A stretch of 64,000 nt of DNA. It comes from Halobacillus sp. A5 (lineage in GTDB: Bacteria > Bacillota > Bacilli > Bacillales > Halobacillaceae). The position numbers and the translations under genes are program-made. The stretch spans positions 310,001 through 374,000 of the forward strand of contig NZ_JAIZEO010000001.1 in assembly GCF_024189315.1 (NCBI RefSeq). Direction: 5' to 3'. Under the pieces are notes generated by a model. It saw only the letters and a program-made list of their open reading frames with translations. It was not told where the DNA came from and did no database searches. Below are positions 9,309 to 20,215 of the stretch, one piece after another (the stretch's first letter is position 1; each line of letters opens with the position of its first letter).

Positions 9309-9337
9309 ATTGATTCTAAAAAGATGGAGGCAATATA

Positions 9338-10243
9338 ATGGAAGAACAATTTAAATCAGGGTTCGTAGCCATAATCGGGAGACCGAATGTTGGGAAGTCG
9401 ACTTTCATGAACCGTGTGATAGGCGAGAAAATAGCGATAATGAGTGATAAACCACAAACGACACGTAATAAAATTCAAGGGGTGCTCACTGAAAAAGATG
9501 CACAGCTGATATTTATTGATACTCCAGGAATTCATAAACCAAAACATAAACTGGGTGACTTTATGGTTAATGTAGCTGAAAATACATTAAATGAAGTAGA
9601 TGCGATTATGTTTATGATTAATGCAGAAGAGGGATATGGGCGGGGCGATCAATTTATAATAGATCGATTACAAAAGATCAGCCAGCCTGTGTTTTTAATT
9701 GTGAACAAGATTGATAAAGTACATCCTGATCAGCTGCTTCCTTTAATAGATGAGTATCGTGAGAAGTTGAATTTTGAAGAAATTATTCCAATCTCTGCTT
9801 TAGAAGGTAATAATGTAGATCATTTATTAAGCGTGCTGAAAACTCACTTGCCGGAAGGCCCTCAATTTTATCCGGAGGACCACATTACTGATCACCCTGA
9901 ACGCTTTATTGTGAGTGAGTTAATACGTGAGAAAGTTCTACACTTAACCCGTGAAGAAATTCCGCATTCAATTGCTGTCGTTATCGAAACAATAAAACCT
10001 AGAGAAGATTCAAATGCTGTTTTTATACAAGCTGCTATTATTGTTGAGCGTAAGTCCCAGAAAGGAATTATTATAGGCAAACAAGGCAGTATGCTTAAGG
10101 AAGTCGGCCAGAGAGCACGGAAAGATATAGAGGCACTGCTCGGGAGTAAAGTGTTTTTAGAGTTATGGGTGAAAGTGCAGAAGGATTGGCGAAATCGGCA
10201 GGTACAGCTGAGTGACTTCGGATATAAGGAAGAAGAATACTAA
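9338..10243 (+). CDS. era: GTPase Era
   Basis: A 301-residue essential Ras-like GTPase that binds the 16S rRNA 3' end during 30S assembly. The G motifs are GRPNVGKST (about 15-23), DTPG (about 63) and NKID (about 124). A C-terminal KH RNA-binding domain follows (about 200-295, with the GxxG-like [17 protein letters not shown]). The length is typical. It directly follows dgkA and precedes yqzL-recO. Confidence 0.97.
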   Translation: MEEQFKSGFVAIIGRPNVGKSTFMNRVIGEKIAIMSDKPQTTRNKIQGVLTEKDAQLIFIDTPGIHKPKHKLGDFMVNVAENTLNEVDAIMFMINAEEGYGRGDQFIIDRLQKISQPVFLIVNKIDKVHPDQLLPLIDEYREKLNFEEIIPISALEGNNVDHLLSVLKTHLPEGPQFYPEDHITDHPERFIVSELIREKVLHLTREEIPHSIAVVIETIKPREDSNAVFIQAAIIVERKSQKGIIIGKQGSMLKEVGQRARKDIEALLGSKVFLELWVKVQKDWRNRQVQLSDFGYKEEEY

Positions 10244-10340
10244 GTTTGGTAAAATTTATAATTCATTGTTTAAGGTAGATGAAGCAACCTAAGATTGTCA
10301 TATCATTTTCTTTTATGATTATGGGAAAGGGGTGTTTCTT

Positions 10341-10481
10341 GTGCTAGATCTGTACTGGAATGTGTTTAGGCAGACAGGAAACATAGAAACCTATTTACTA
10401 ATGAAGGAAGTAGAAGCCGACAATATTAAGGATAAAGAAACCGCTTCATCTGCCGCGGAATACGAAGACCCTATCGGGTAA
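10341..10481 (+). CDS. yqzL: YqzL family small protein
   Basis: A 46-residue ORF starting GTG (MLDLYWNVFRQTGNIETYLLMKE...). This is the YqzL signature: an N-terminal LDLxWxxFxxTGxIxxYLLxKE followed by an acidic tail. AAAGGGGTG at 10326-10334 is a good ribosome binding site. It occupies the conserved era-yqzL-recO position. The function is unknown; the family is widespread in Bacillaceae. Confidence 0.85.
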   Translation: MLDLYWNVFRQTGNIETYLLMKEVEADNIKDKETASSAAEYEDPIG

Positions 10482-10498
10482 AAAGCAGGTGAAATGCT

Positions 10499-11251
10499 TT
10501 GCTGGAAAAAATCGAAGGAATAGTTCTGCGTACGAGAGATTATGGGGAGACTCATAAGATTGTCACTTTATTCACAAGAGAAAAAGGAAAAATCGGGGTC
10601 ATGGCTCGAGGAGCAAAGAAACCCAATAGCCGGATGGCCTCGGTTACACAACCCTTTATTCATGGCCAATTCTTGATTCACGCTGGATCAGGTCTTGGTT
10701 CACTGAGTCAGGGTGAAATGATCACTTCATTACGATCAATAAGAGAAGACATTGTCAAGACAGCGTATGCTTCCTATCTAGCCGAATTAACGGATAAACT
10801 TCTGGATGAAAAAAAGCCTGACCCGTTTCTTTTTGAGCAGCTTCTTCAAACTCTGCTGTGGATGGCTGAAGGAAAAGATAGTGAAATATTATCTATGATG
10901 TACGAGCTGAAAATGTATCGCAAAGCAGGTTTTGCACCAAAGGTAGATGTCTGCTTGAATTGTGGTGCTTCAGATGGCCCGTTTTCGTTCTCGGTTGTAG
11001 AGGGCGGTTATTTATGTTTCAGATGTAAGCACGTGGACTCTCAGGCTTACGGTTTATCAGATCCTCTCGCAAAGCTGCTGCGATTATTTTTACATATGGA
11101 CGTTAAACGTGTTGGCCAGATTACAATGAAAGAAGAAAATAAGAAAAAGCTTCGCTTGCTGATGGACGAGTATTATGACCGTTACGGCGGATATTTTTTA
11201 AAATCAAAAAAATTCTTAAATCAGTTAGACATGTTTAAGGATAATAATTGA
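10499..11251 (+). CDS. recO: DNA repair protein RecO
   Basis: A 250-residue recombination mediator that acts with RecF/RecR to load RecA on gapped DNA. An N-terminal OB fold (MLEKIEGIVLRTRDYGETHKIVTLFT) is followed by a helical domain containing a zinc-finger-like four-cysteine site (CLNCG about 151-155, CFRCK about 174-178). The start is TTG 10499, after GCAGGTGA. The stop codon overlaps the -35 box of the glyQS promoter. Confidence 0.95.
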   Translation: MLEKIEGIVLRTRDYGETHKIVTLFTREKGKIGVMARGAKKPNSRMASVTQPFIHGQFLIHAGSGLGSLSQGEMITSLRSIREDIVKTAYASYLAELTDKLLDEKKPDPFLFEQLLQTLLWMAEGKDSEILSMMYELKMYRKAGFAPKVDVCLNCGASDGPFSFSVVEGGYLCFRCKHVDSQAYGLSDPLAKLLRLFLHMDVKRVGQITMKEENKKKLRLLMDEYYDRYGGYFLKSKKFLNQLDMFKDNN

Positions 11252-11276
11252 CAAATTTCTTTAGATTCAGTATGAT
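11248..11276 (+). promoter_or_regulatory. Sigma-A promoter of glyQS
   Basis: A consensus TTGACA (11248-11253), 17 bp spacer and TATGAT (11271-11276). The -35 box overlaps the recO stop codon. Transcription should begin near 11283 and run into the T-box leader. Confidence 0.92.
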
Positions 11277-11282
11277 TCTACT

Positions 11283-11505
11283 TACTAACAATATGATTGC
11301 TTTGAAGGAAAGTAGTAACTGAAGCCTGTGTAAATAGAGAGCCCGTGATGGTGGAATTCGGGCGGCATAGTTCAGTGAAGGCGTTCTGGAGCGATAATCG
11401 TTTAAAGAGGCTTTCAATAGATTTAGTTGAAAGCAAATAGGGTGGAACCGCGGAGATTAAAACCCCGTCCCTATGTCATTACGGCATAGAGACGGGGTTC
11501 TTTAT
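11283..11505 (+). promoter_or_regulatory. T-box leader (tRNA-Gly sensing) of glyQS
   Basis: The T-box consensus AGGGTGGAACCGCG is at 11439-11452. It is followed by a GC-rich terminator whose arms are AACCCCGTCcCTATG (11461-11475) and CATAGaGACGGGGTT (11485-11499), then TCTTTAT. The upstream stem I region carries the AGTA motif (GGAAAGTAGTAA, about 11309) and GGC glycine triplets at 11361-11366, the likely specifier. Uncharged tRNA-Gly is expected to stabilise the antiterminator and allow glyQS transcription. Confidence 0.93.
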
Positions 11506-11532
11506 GCTTAAAACAAGCAGGAGGTAAGTAAT

Positions 11533-12420
11533 ATGAATATTCAAGAAATGATCTTAACATTGCAGAAGCACTGGTCTGATCAAGGGTGTCTGTTAATGCA
11601 GGCCTATGATACTGAAAAAGGGGCAGGTACGATGTCTCCAATGACCCTCCTTAGAAGTTTAGGCCCTGAGCCTTGGAACGTGGCTTACGTAGAACCTTCA
11701 AGAAGGCCGGCAGACGGCAGGTACGGGAAAAACCCTAACCGTTTGTATCAGCATCACCAGTTCCAGGTTATCATGAAGCCTTCGCCGGACAACATCCAGG
11801 AGCTGTATTTAGATTCGTTAAAAGCTCTGGGAATTGATCCGGATCAACATGATATCCGTTTCGTAGAAGATAACTGGGAAAACCCTACTCTTGGAGCTGC
11901 AGGCCTGGGCTGGGAAGTATGGCTGGATGGAATGGAAATTACTCAGTTTACTTATTTTCAGCAGATCGGCGGGTTGGAAGCACGCCCTGTATCTGCTGAG
12001 ATAACTTATGGACTGGAGCGTCTTGCTTCTTACATTCAAGATAAGGAGAACGTTTTTGATTTAGAATGGACAAACGGGGTAACCGTCGGAGATATTTTCG
12101 CTCAGCCTGAATACGAACATTCTGTATATACATTTGAAGCCTCTAATGATGAGATGTTATTCGATTTATTCACAACATATGAAGCAGAAGCCAAACAAAT
12201 CATGGAGAAGGGCCTGGTGTTTCCTGCATATGACTATGTATTAAAGTGCTCCCACACATTTAATCTGCTGGATGCTAAAGGTGTCATTTCTGTCACCGAG
12301 CGGACGGGGTATATAAGCAGAGTTCGGAACCTGGCACGATCCATAGCCAAAACTTATGTAGAAGAAAGAGAGCGATTAGGATTTCCAATGCTTCAGGAAG
12401 GAGAATCACGTCATGACTAA
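11533..12420 (+). CDS. glyQ: Glycyl-tRNA synthetase alpha subunit
   Basis: A 295-residue catalytic subunit of the bacterial alpha2beta2 glycyl-tRNA synthetase. The class II core is recognisable by [20 protein letters not shown] near the N-terminus and by [26 protein letters not shown] (about 56-81), as well as by FTYFQQIGG. It sits behind the T-box leader and overlaps glyS by 8 bp, as expected for coupled subunits. Confidence 0.97.
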   Translation: MNIQEMILTLQKHWSDQGCLLMQAYDTEKGAGTMSPMTLLRSLGPEPWNVAYVEPSRRPADGRYGKNPNRLYQHHQFQVIMKPSPDNIQELYLDSLKALGIDPDQHDIRFVEDNWENPTLGAAGLGWEVWLDGMEITQFTYFQQIGGLEARPVSAEITYGLERLASYIQDKENVFDLEWTNGVTVGDIFAQPEYEHSVYTFEASNDEMLFDLFTTYEAEAKQIMEKGLVFPAYDYVLKCSHTFNLLDAKGVISVTERTGYISRVRNLARSIAKTYVEERERLGFPMLQEGESRHD

Positions 12421-14494
12421 TACTATTTTATTCGAACTTGGACTTGAAGAGTTACCTGCTCGGTTTATTGACGATGCTGAAAAACAACTAGCAGAAAACA
12501 CAAAAACCTGGCTTGAGGAACAGCGGATCCCATATCAGTCAATAAAGTCATATTCCACCCCACGCCGATTAGCGGTTCAGATATTTGGCGTTGAGAGTAA
12601 GCAGCCTGACATTGAAGAGGAAGCTAAAGGCCCAGCAAAGAAAATTGCTTTAACGGATAGCGGAGAATGGTCAAAGGCAGCTGCGGGTTTTACAAAAGGG
12701 CAGGGGAAGTCTGTCGAAGATATTTACTTTAAAGAGATTAAAGGTGTGGAGTATGTTCACATTACTAAGTATATTAAAGGGAAAGATACAAGCGTTTTAC
12801 TTCAAAGCTTTAAAGACGTATTTTTAGGGCTTAATTTTCCTAAAAATATGAGGTGGGGCGATTTCAACTTACGGTACGTCCGACCCATCCGTTGGATAAC
12901 TGCCTTCTATGGAGATGAAGTTATTCCTTTAGAAATTGAAAATGTACAAAGCAGCAATGAAACATACGGTCATCGTTTTCTAGGGACCCACACAACTTTA
13001 AAGCATGCAGATTCTTATGAAGAGGCGTTGAAGCAGCAAAATGTTATAGCAGATAAAAACGAAAGAAAAGAGAAAATATTAAGCCAGCTTAAAAGGATGG
13101 AAGCAGAGAAAGGCTGGAAGGTGCTCGCGGACGACAGCTTATTAAATGAGGTCACTCATTTAGTCGAATATCCCACTGTATTCAGCGGTTCTTTCAGTGA
13201 AGAGTTTCTCGAAATACCTGAAGAAGTGCTGATTACATCTATGAAGGAGCACCAGCGTTATTTCCCTGTACAATCTACAGATGGAAAGCTGCTTCCCTGC
13301 TTTATTGCTGTCCGAAACGGAGGAGAAGCCTACCTTGATACTGTATCAAAAGGGAATGAGAAGGTTTTAAAGGCACGACTCGCAGATGCACAGTTCTTTT
13401 ATCATGAAGATCAAAAAGGTTCGATTGAACAAAAGCTTCAAAAGCTAAATCGAATGGTATATCAAGTGGAATTAGGAACGTTAGCCGATAAAGTTGACCG
13501 GATAAAAACAATTTCTGAGCATTTATGTGATGATCTGGAAGCCAAAGTGAATAAAGCCAAAGCAATAAGAGCGGCAGAGATCAGCAAGTTTGACCTGGTA
13601 ACTCATATGGTTGATGAATTCTCAGAGCTGCAAGGAGTTATGGGCGAAAAGTACGCTAAACTGTTTGGTGAAGATACTGAAGTAGCCCAGGCAGTTAGAG
13701 AGCATTATATGCCACGACAATCCAACGGAGAATTGCCAGAATCCGAAATAGGATCTGTTGTTAGTGTAGCTGACAAATTAGATACCATTATAGGGTCAAT
13801 AGCCATTGGTAAACTGCCGACGGGTTCACAGGATCCATACGGGTTAAGAAGACAAGCCCTGGGGATATTGCAAATATTAAAGTCACGGAATTGGAACGTA
13901 TCAGTAGAAGCGCTAATAAATAATGTTATTGAAATGTACATCGAAAGGAAGCTGCCGACTGTCTCAAAAGAACAGTTGGTCCGTGATACTCAAGATTTCT
14001 TCATTTCACGTGCAAACTTCCTGCTTAAAGATGAAGGGATAGCTCCAGATGTAGTAAAGGCAGTTCTGAGCCGGGGGATCCAGCAGTTTACTCTCACACT
14101 GAGCAAGGCGGAACTGCTGTCCGTTAAACGAAATGATCCTGAATTTAAACGGGTTCATGAAGCGCTTGGCAGAGTATTAAACCTTGCAGAAAAGGCTGAT
14201 AATACTTCTGTTAACACAGAGCTGTTCGAAAACGAGAGTGAGAGGAACTTGTTTGAAGCTTACAGTAAAGTGCACAATAGATTTGTTGAAGAGTATAAAG
14301 AAGGCCGGTTAGAAGCTGCGATCGAACAACTGGCTGAAATGGCAGAGCCGATTCATTCCTTTTTCGATCAAACAATGGTAATGGCAGAAGATGAAGCGGT
14401 TCGTACCAATCGATTAGCACTGTTGAGAAACATAGCAGATGACACTTTCCTTTTTGCTGATTTAAACGAAGTAGAATGGAAGCAGCAATATTAA
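12413..14494 (+). CDS. glyS: Glycyl-tRNA synthetase beta subunit
   Basis: The 693-residue beta subunit, which binds tRNA-Gly in the alpha2beta2 enzyme. The hallmark N-terminus [14 protein letters not shown] is present, along with the conserved internal [17 protein letters not shown] (about 143-159) and [15 protein letters not shown] near residue 470, in the HD-like domain. The length is normal. The next gene, ccpN, has its own promoter. Confidence 0.97.
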   Translation: MTNTILFELGLEELPARFIDDAEKQLAENTKTWLEEQRIPYQSIKSYSTPRRLAVQIFGVESKQPDIEEEAKGPAKKIALTDSGEWSKAAAGFTKGQGKSVEDIYFKEIKGVEYVHITKYIKGKDTSVLLQSFKDVFLGLNFPKNMRWGDFNLRYVRPIRWITAFYGDEVIPLEIENVQSSNETYGHRFLGTHTTLKHADSYEEALKQQNVIADKNERKEKILSQLKRMEAEKGWKVLADDSLLNEVTHLVEYPTVFSGSFSEEFLEIPEEVLITSMKEHQRYFPVQSTDGKLLPCFIAVRNGGEAYLDTVSKGNEKVLKARLADAQFFYHEDQKGSIEQKLQKLNRMVYQVELGTLADKVDRIKTISEHLCDDLEAKVNKAKAIRAAEISKFDLVTHMVDEFSELQGVMGEKYAKLFGEDTEVAQAVREHYMPRQSNGELPESEIGSVVSVADKLDTIIGSIAIGKLPTGSQDPYGLRRQALGILQILKSRNWNVSVEALINNVIEMYIERKLPTVSKEQLVRDTQDFFISRANFLLKDEGIAPDVVKAVLSRGIQQFTLTLSKAELLSVKRNDPEFKRVHEALGRVLNLAEKADNTSVNTELFENESERNLFEAYSKVHNRFVEEYKEGRLEAAIEQLAEMAEPIHSFFDQTMVMAEDEAVRTNRLALLRNIADDTFLFADLNEVEWKQQY

Positions 14495-14504
14495 GTCACG
14501 TTCT

Positions 14505-14533
14505 TTTACCCAATATGATAAATGAGCTATAAT
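14505..14533 (+). promoter_or_regulatory. Sigma-A promoter of ccpN-ppsR
   Basis: TTTACC (14505-14510), a 17-bp spacer and a perfect TATAAT (14528-14533), 45 bp before the ccpN start. Confidence 0.75.
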
Positions 14534-14577
14534 TAATTAAATAGTATGTCACAGTTGGTGATTAGGGTGGTGAAAGA

Positions 14578-15207
14578 ATGGAACTATCCAACAGACAAGA
14601 ACAGATTATTCAGATTGTAAAAGATAACGGACCCATTACAGGAGAAAACATTGCGGACAGCTTAAACTTAACAAGAGCGACTTTACGTCCTGATTTAGCG
14701 ATTTTAACGATGGCTGGGTTCTTAGATGCCCGTCCCCGAGTCGGTTATTTCTTTACGGGGAAAACTGGTTCAGAGCTGTTAACTGAAAAACTGAAAAAAT
14801 TTAAAGTTCATGAGTATCAGGCTCTGCCGGTAGTCGTTGCAGAGGACGTCTCAGCTTACGATGCAATATGCACGATGTTTTTAGAGGATGTAGGGACGTT
14901 ATTCGTTACAAATGAACAATCATTACTTGTAGGAGTTTTATCCAGAAAAGATCTCCTTAGGGCAAGTATAGGAAATCAGGACTTAACATCGGTGCCCGTG
15001 CATATTATCATGACAAGAATGCCTAATATTTCAATCTGCGAAAAGGATGATCTCTTATTAGATGCGGCACAAAAACTTATTGATAAACAAATTGACGGTC
15101 TACCGGTGGTGAAACCTGTATCTGCAGGGATGGAGGTTATCGGAAGACTTACGAAAACAAGTGTTACTAAAGCCCTTGTTGAGCTGGCAACTGACCAGCA
15201 TTTATAA
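14578..15207 (+). CDS. ccpN: Gluconeogenesis repressor CcpN
   Basis: A 209-residue transcription regulator with an N-terminal winged helix-turn-helix (residues about 5-60: [34 protein letters not shown]) and two CBS domains (about 80-205) that sense nucleotides. In B. subtilis CcpN represses gapB and pckA on glycolytic carbon sources. It lies directly before ppsR in the conserved ccpN-yqfL pair, consistent with control of glycolysis versus gluconeogenesis. Confidence 0.93.
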   Translation: MELSNRQEQIIQIVKDNGPITGENIADSLNLTRATLRPDLAILTMAGFLDARPRVGYFFTGKTGSELLTEKLKKFKVHEYQALPVVVAEDVSAYDAICTMFLEDVGTLFVTNEQSLLVGVLSRKDLLRASIGNQDLTSVPVHIIMTRMPNISICEKDDLLLDAAQKLIDKQIDGLPVVKPVSAGMEVIGRLTKTSVTKALVELATDQHL

Positions 15208-15238
15208 GGAATCCCTTCTAAGAAGGAGAGGAGAAACA

Positions 15239-16048
15239 TTGAAAAAACCTTTTATTTATATACTATCTGATTCCGTTGGAGAAACAGCCGAACTTGTAGT
15301 TAAAGCAGCATTAAGCCAATTCGATGACGGCCCCTTTGAGGTCCAGCGAATTCCTTATGTCGAGGATATTGGAACAATCAACGAAGCGGTGGTCCAGGCA
15401 AAAGAATATGGTGCCATGATCGGTTTTACATTAGTTATACCTGAATTTCGTTCTCATCTTATTAAGAAAGCAAAAGAGTATGATTTAGAGTGTATTGATA
15501 TCATGGGTCCGATGATGGATGCTATGCAGAGGTATTTTAAATCTGAACCAAGGTTAGAACCAGGACTTGTTCATAAATTAGATGAAGATTATTTTAAACG
15601 GGTGGAAGCTATTGAGTTTGCAGTGAAATATGATGACGGACGGGATTCAAGGGGAATTACTAAAGCTGATATTGTTTTAATAGGAGTTTCACGTACATCC
15701 AAAACACCACTGTCTCAATATTTAGCCCATAAAAGGCTGAAAGTAGCCAATGTTCCCATTGTTCCGGAAGTTGAGCCACCAGAGGAACTGTTTAAGGTAG
15801 ATCCTAAACGGTGTATTGGTTTAAAGATCAGCCCTCAAAAATTAAACGACATTCGAAAAGAACGCCTTAAATCGCTTGGCTTAGGAGCGGAGGCGAGCTA
15901 TGCAAATATGGACCGCATTCATCAGGAAATTAAACACTTTAATGAAGTAGTAGACCGGATAGGATGTCATGTGATCGACGTGTCCCACAAAGCTGTAGAG
16001 GAAACGGCAAATGTTATTATGAATCTAAAACGAGAAAATTCTCTTTGA
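15239..16048 (+). CDS. ppsR: Pyruvate, phosphate dikinase regulatory protein (PpsR family)
   Basis: A 269-residue bifunctional serine/threonine kinase and Pi-dependent phosphorylase (DUF299). Landmarks are the N-terminal [15 protein letters not shown], the P-loop [15 protein letters not shown] around residues 150-165 and the C-terminal [13 protein letters not shown]. The start is TTG at 15239, with AAGGAGAGGAG just upstream; a longer reading overlapping ccpN has no ribosome binding site. No pyruvate phosphate dikinase gene is in this window, so its target lies elsewhere. It is known in B. subtilis as YqfL. Confidence 0.9.
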   Translation: MKKPFIYILSDSVGETAELVVKAALSQFDDGPFEVQRIPYVEDIGTINEAVVQAKEYGAMIGFTLVIPEFRSHLIKKAKEYDLECIDIMGPMMDAMQRYFKSEPRLEPGLVHKLDEDYFKRVEAIEFAVKYDDGRDSRGITKADIVLIGVSRTSKTPLSQYLAHKRLKVANVPIVPEVEPPEELFKVDPKRCIGLKISPQKLNDIRKERLKSLGLGAEASYANMDRIHQEIKHFNEVVDRIGCHVIDVSHKAVEETANVIMNLKRENSL

Positions 16049-16067
16049 TTTTAAAATATAGATAACT

Positions 16068-16096
16068 CGCGCTTAGAATTAATAAGCGCGTTTTTT
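16068..16096 (+). terminator. Terminator after ppsR
   Basis: An 8-bp perfect stem CGCGCTTA/TAAGCGCG with a 7-nt loop, followed by TTTTTT. Confidence 0.93.
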
Positions 16097-16250
16097 CTTG
16101 AAAAATATATAGATTTTTCAATTCCTATGTATTATAATAATTATTTGTGTAAAAATAATCATATTGCTATTTACATGAAGATACTTTTCTGAATAATAAA
16201 ACATTAAGAAAAGAGCAGGAATCTAACGATTATTGTAGAATTACTCAAGT

Positions 16251-16712
16251 ATGCAAAAACAAAACAATAATGTGTGGGTAGATGCTGACAGCTGTCCTGT
16301 CCAGGAGGAAATTCGTTCGGTATGCTCTGGTTTTCACATTGAACCTGAATTTGTGGCAACAGTGAATCATTTTAAGCATGACACAAAAGGTGAGAACTGG
16401 ACTTTTCTGGATCATGGTTCACAATCTGTAGATCTTTTCATTTTAAATCGTGTGAAATCCGGAGATATTGTAATTACGCAGGATTACTCGTTAGCTGTAT
16501 TACTGACGCCACGAGGGGTTTATGTTATTACGCCAAGAGGTAAACTGATAGAAGAGGGGGAAGCCTTTGATATTATGAATCAGAAGCATCTTCGGCAGCA
16601 GTCCCTTAGGCGGAAGAAAAAATGGAAAGGTCCAAGAGCTTTTACTGATGAAGATCGCAGGATGTTCTCGCAAGCATTAACAGACGTATTAAACACGCGG
16701 GAAAGCCGGTGA
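16251..16712 (+). CDS. yqxD: UPF0178 (YaiI/YqxD) family protein
   Basis: A 153-residue protein of the UPF0178 family, which has a PIN-like/NYN fold and is predicted to be a nuclease. The signature acidic motif VWVDADSCPVQEEI is at residues 8-21, and DLFILNRVKSGDIVITQDYSLA at about 64-85. Ribosome binding before ATG 16251 is poor, and no upstream start is possible because a TAG at 16236-16238 closes the frame, so initiation may be weak. It precedes dnaG as in B. subtilis (yqxD-dnaG-sigA). Confidence 0.88.
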   Translation: MQKQNNNVWVDADSCPVQEEIRSVCSGFHIEPEFVATVNHFKHDTKGENWTFLDHGSQSVDLFILNRVKSGDIVITQDYSLAVLLTPRGVYVITPRGKLIEEGEAFDIMNQKHLRQQSLRRKKKWKGPRAFTDEDRRMFSQALTDVLNTRESR

Positions 16713-16749
16713 TTAATTTGGAATTTTACAACTGGTACGGTGATACAAA

Positions 16750-18576
16750 ATGGCTGGACACATCCCAGAAGAAAAAGTAGATGAGATAAGAAAATCGGTT
16801 GATATTGCAGATATTGTAGGTCAATATGTTCAATTGAAACGTCAGGGTAGAAACTACTTTGGCTTATGCCCTTTTCATGGTGAAAATACTCCTTCGTTTT
16901 CAGTTTCCAGTGATAAGCAGATCTTTCATTGTTTTGGGTGTGGAAAAGGAGGAAACGTGTATACCTTCCTGATGGAGATAGAAGGCTACAGTTTTCTTCA
17001 ATCTGTTTCCAGGGTGGCAGAAACAACAGGTCATTCACTTCCAGAGCAGTTCACAGAAGAACCGGTCCAGCAAACGGACCCAGAAGCTCAAAGCATATTA
17101 GATGCTCATGAATGGATGACAAAGTTTTACCATCATCTGCTTCGTAACTCGAAAGAAGGTAAAGAAGCTCTTCAGTATCTCTTGAACCGGGGGTTCTCAG
17201 AGGATACTATTCACAAGTACCAGCTTGGTTTTTCACCTACTTCCAAAACATTCGTAGCAACCTTCCTTGAAAAGAAAGGCTTTCACCCGCAAACGATGGT
17301 GAAGGCAGGGCTGTTAAATGCCAGCGAAGACGGGGAATACTTCGATCGATTTCGCGGACGAATAATGTTTCCGCTGCGTAATCATCTTGGGAAAACCGTC
17401 GCTTTTGCCGGCAGGTCAATGGGAGAGCAGGAGCCAAAGTATTTAAATTCACCTGAAACTGACCTTTTTCAAAAAGGGAGGCTGCTCTTTAATTTTGATC
17501 AGGCACGTTCTTCGATCCGCAAAACTAAGTCTATGGTTTTATTCGAAGGATATGCTGATGTGCTGGCTGCTGATCAGGCTGGAATTCACAATGGTGTAGC
17601 GACGATGGGTACTTCAATATCGGACACACAGGCGAACCTAATTAAAAGATATTCAGATCGAGTGATCATTTGCTACGATGGGGACGAAGCTGGAACGGCC
17701 GCTGCAGCTAAAGCAGCTAAGTTATTAAAAAAAACCGGCTGTCAGACTAATATAGCAAGATTGCCTAAAGGGCTGGACCCTGATGATTATATAAAGAAAT
17801 TTGGCGGAGATCGCTTTGAAAGAGAAATAATAGAGGCAAGTGATCCTTATACGTCGTTCATCATAAATTATCTTCGCAGAGATTATAACCTTCAATTAGA
17901 AGGAGATCGTATTGCTTATATCGAAGAGGTATTACAGGAGATTGCGCAGTTAGACCGTGCGATTGAAAGAGAACATTATCTAAATGCTTTAGCAGAGGAG
18001 TTCCAAATATCCACGGATACGCTGAAGAAAGAAGTGGAAAAGCATCAGACTCAAGCTTCCGCCTCGTCTTCACAACCCGGCGGCTATCGTCAGCAGCGGA
18101 CTGCCCCCGTAAGACAGAATACAACACAGCATAAACTGCTCCCGGCTTTTCACAATGCAGAACGAAAGCTGATTGCAAATATGTTGAAAAACCCTGTTAT
18201 TGCTGATAAAGTGCAAGAGGAATTAGGAGGGGCCTTTAATATTTCTGAGCATCAAGTTATCGTAACGCATTTATATGCATACTATGAAGATGGCCATGAA
18301 CCTGACGTCAGCCAATTCATTGAACGGTTGGAGGATCAATCGTTAAAGGATTTAGTGATTCAGCTGACAATGTCCTCTGGAACGAATGAAGAAATTTCTG
18401 ACCAGGAAATATCTGATTATCTTCACAGAATTCGTTTCGAAAGCACTGACCGCAGTGATATAAAGAGCCTGCAAGCTGAACAAAAAAAAGCAGAGCAGCA
18501 TAATGACCCCATAAAAGCTGCAGAAATTGCAATGGAAATATTGAGACGAAAGCAAGAGTTGAAAAATACTCATTAA
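16750..18576 (+). CDS. dnaG: DNA primase
   Basis: A 608-residue primase that synthesises RNA primers at the replication fork. The N-terminal zinc finger is CPFHG...CFGCG (about 40-66). The RNA polymerase/TOPRIM core has FEGYADVLA (about 264) and CYDGDEAG (about 309). The C-terminal helicase-binding domain extends to the end. A Gln/Ser-rich linker is seen around 430-460. It is the first gene of the conserved dnaG-sigA macromolecular-synthesis pair. Confidence 0.97.
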   Translation: MAGHIPEEKVDEIRKSVDIADIVGQYVQLKRQGRNYFGLCPFHGENTPSFSVSSDKQIFHCFGCGKGGNVYTFLMEIEGYSFLQSVSRVAETTGHSLPEQFTEEPVQQTDPEAQSILDAHEWMTKFYHHLLRNSKEGKEALQYLLNRGFSEDTIHKYQLGFSPTSKTFVATFLEKKGFHPQTMVKAGLLNASEDGEYFDRFRGRIMFPLRNHLGKTVAFAGRSMGEQEPKYLNSPETDLFQKGRLLFNFDQARSSIRKTKSMVLFEGYADVLAADQAGIHNGVATMGTSISDTQANLIKRYSDRVIICYDGDEAGTAAAAKAAKLLKKTGCQTNIARLPKGLDPDDYIKKFGGDRFEREIIEASDPYTSFIINYLRRDYNLQLEGDRIAYIEEVLQEIAQLDRAIEREHYLNALAEEFQISTDTLKKEVEKHQTQASASSSQPGGYRQQRTAPVRQNTTQHKLLPAFHNAERKLIANMLKNPVIADKVQEELGGAFNISEHQVIVTHLYAYYEDGHEPDVSQFIERLEDQSLKDLVIQLTMSSGTNEEISDQEISDYLHRIRFESTDRSDIKSLQAEQKKAEQHNDPIKAAEIAMEILRRKQELKNTH

Positions 18577-18606
18577 TGGTATGGATAGTTGGAAGGAGGG
18601 GGACTC

Positions 18607-19734
18607 ATGGCGGATAAGCAACAACAGCCATCACGTTCTAAAGAAAACGAAAGTGAATTAACCCTGGAACAAGCAAAGGAACAACTTCTGGAAATAGGTA
18701 AGAAGCGAGGTATACTGGCCTACGAAGAAGTAGCTGAAAAACTCTCCAGTTTTGAGCTGGATTCTGAACAGATGGATGAATATTACGAGCACCTCAATGA
18801 ACAAGGCGTCGAAGTAATTGGTGATTCGGATCAGGATCCAAGCATGCAGCAGCTTAACAAGGAAGAAGAGTTTAATTTAAATGACTTAAGTGTACCGCCC
18901 GGAGTTAAAATAAATGATCCAGTTCGTATGTATTTAAAGGAAATAGGGCGTGTAAACCTACTGTCAGCTAATGATGAAATTAGCCTGGCACATCGTATCG
19001 AAGACGGTGATGAAGAAGCCAAAAGAGAGCTGGCAGAGGCTAACCTGCGTCTTGTAGTAAGTATTGCCAAACGGTATGTAGGCCGCGGAATGCTGTTTCT
19101 CGATTTAATACAGGAAGGGAACATGGGTCTCATTAAGGCGGTTGAAAAGTTTGACTACCGTAAAGGCTTTAAATTTAGTACCTACGCTACCTGGTGGATT
19201 AGACAAGCTATTACACGTGCCATTGCCGATCAAGCAAGAACTATACGAATTCCTGTACACATGGTTGAGACGATAAACAAGCTGATCCGTGTTCAGCGTC
19301 AGCTATTGCAAGACCTTGGCCGGGAACCCACTCCTGAAGAAATAGCTCAGGACATGGAATTGACCCCTGAAAAAGTAAGAGAAATATTAAAAATTGCTCA
19401 AGAACCAGTTTCTCTTGAAACTCCGATTGGTGAAGAGGATGATTCACATTTAGGCGATTTTATTGAAGATCAGGAGGCTACTTCCCCTTCCGATCACGCT
19501 GCTTACGAATTGTTAAAAGAGCAGCTCGAGGACGTTCTTGATACACTTACTGACCGCGAAGAAAATGTACTGCGTCTGAGATTCGGGCTGGATGACGGCC
19601 GTACACGTACATTAGAAGAGGTTGGCAAGGTATTTGGAGTGACAAGAGAGAGAATTCGTCAGATTGAAGCTAAAGCACTAAGGAAGCTTAGACATCCAAG
19701 CCGCAGTAAAAGATTAAAAGATTTTATGGAATAA
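18607..19734 (+). CDS. sigA: Primary sigma factor SigA (RpoD)
   Basis: The 375-residue housekeeping sigma-70 factor. Visible parts are sigma 1.1 (residues about 10-80), region 1.2 ([12 protein letters not shown]), 2.3-2.4 ([27 protein letters not shown]), sigma 3 and region 4.2 ([32 protein letters not shown]). ATG 18607 follows AAGGAGGGGG; an upstream TTG at 18589 has no site. All sigma-A promoters annotated here would be its targets. Confidence 0.98.
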   Translation: MADKQQQPSRSKENESELTLEQAKEQLLEIGKKRGILAYEEVAEKLSSFELDSEQMDEYYEHLNEQGVEVIGDSDQDPSMQQLNKEEEFNLNDLSVPPGVKINDPVRMYLKEIGRVNLLSANDEISLAHRIEDGDEEAKRELAEANLRLVVSIAKRYVGRGMLFLDLIQEGNMGLIKAVEKFDYRKGFKFSTYATWWIRQAITRAIADQARTIRIPVHMVETINKLIRVQRQLLQDLGREPTPEEIAQDMELTPEKVREILKIAQEPVSLETPIGEEDDSHLGDFIEDQEATSPSDHAAYELLKEQLEDVLDTLTDREENVLRLRFGLDDGRTRTLEEVGKVFGVTRERIRQIEAKALRKLRHPSRSKRLKDFME

Positions 19735-19742
19735 AGCTGCAG

Positions 19743-19776
19743 AATTATAGGGGCCTTAAAGGTCCCTATAATTTTA
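19743..19776 (+). terminator. Terminator after sigA
   Basis: A 13-bp stem AATTATAGGGgCC/GGtCCCTATAATT with a 5-nt loop, followed by TTATTATTTG. Confidence 0.9.
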
Positions 19777-19779
19777 TTA

Positions 19780-20200
19780 TTTGTTTAACGGATGTAGAAG
19801 TGCCACTGTTTTGAAGAAGAAAAGACGGATGTTCATTCAACAACCTTTTATTGTTATCACTTTCATTACTTGTCATTTATTTTACTGAAATGGGAATTAT
19901 AATGCAAACAGGTCTTTTGTCGACATTTGTTGTTATCGCTTACATAACTGTCGTCTGCTGGATTTCTGAGAACCTGTTATGACATGTGCTGAATTTCATT
20001 TCTGATTTTAAATGCTTCACAGTCCAGTGGCTCTTAATAATCATAATAAGTACAATTTTTTTAATATTAGTCGTTGTAAGCGTATAAGTCATACTAATTG
20101 TTTTGTAAGTTTTCATCGTTTTCCCTTTCCTATGGGAGGAATTTAAAGTAAAATAAATATAGTCGATTAGACATCTCTCATTCTTTTCAAGGGATACATA
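19780..20200. other. Intergenic region sigA-cccA with an imperfect direct repeat
   Basis: About 430 bp with no convincing gene. It contains two similar blocks, TTGTTATCACTTTCATTAC at 19851 and TTGTTATCGCTTACATAAC at 19930, 79 bp apart. A weak reverse-strand reading frame exists (see rejected items). No clear consensus promoter for cccA was found. Confidence 0.5.
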
Positions 20201-20215
20201 AGGAGGATGCAACTA

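Noticed and set aside
19940-20212. 90-residue reverse ORF (or a 58-residue form starting at an internal ATG) between sigA and cccA
   Set aside because: Low-complexity composition, no family resemblance, and the start overlaps the cccA ribosome binding site region. Treated as noncoding.
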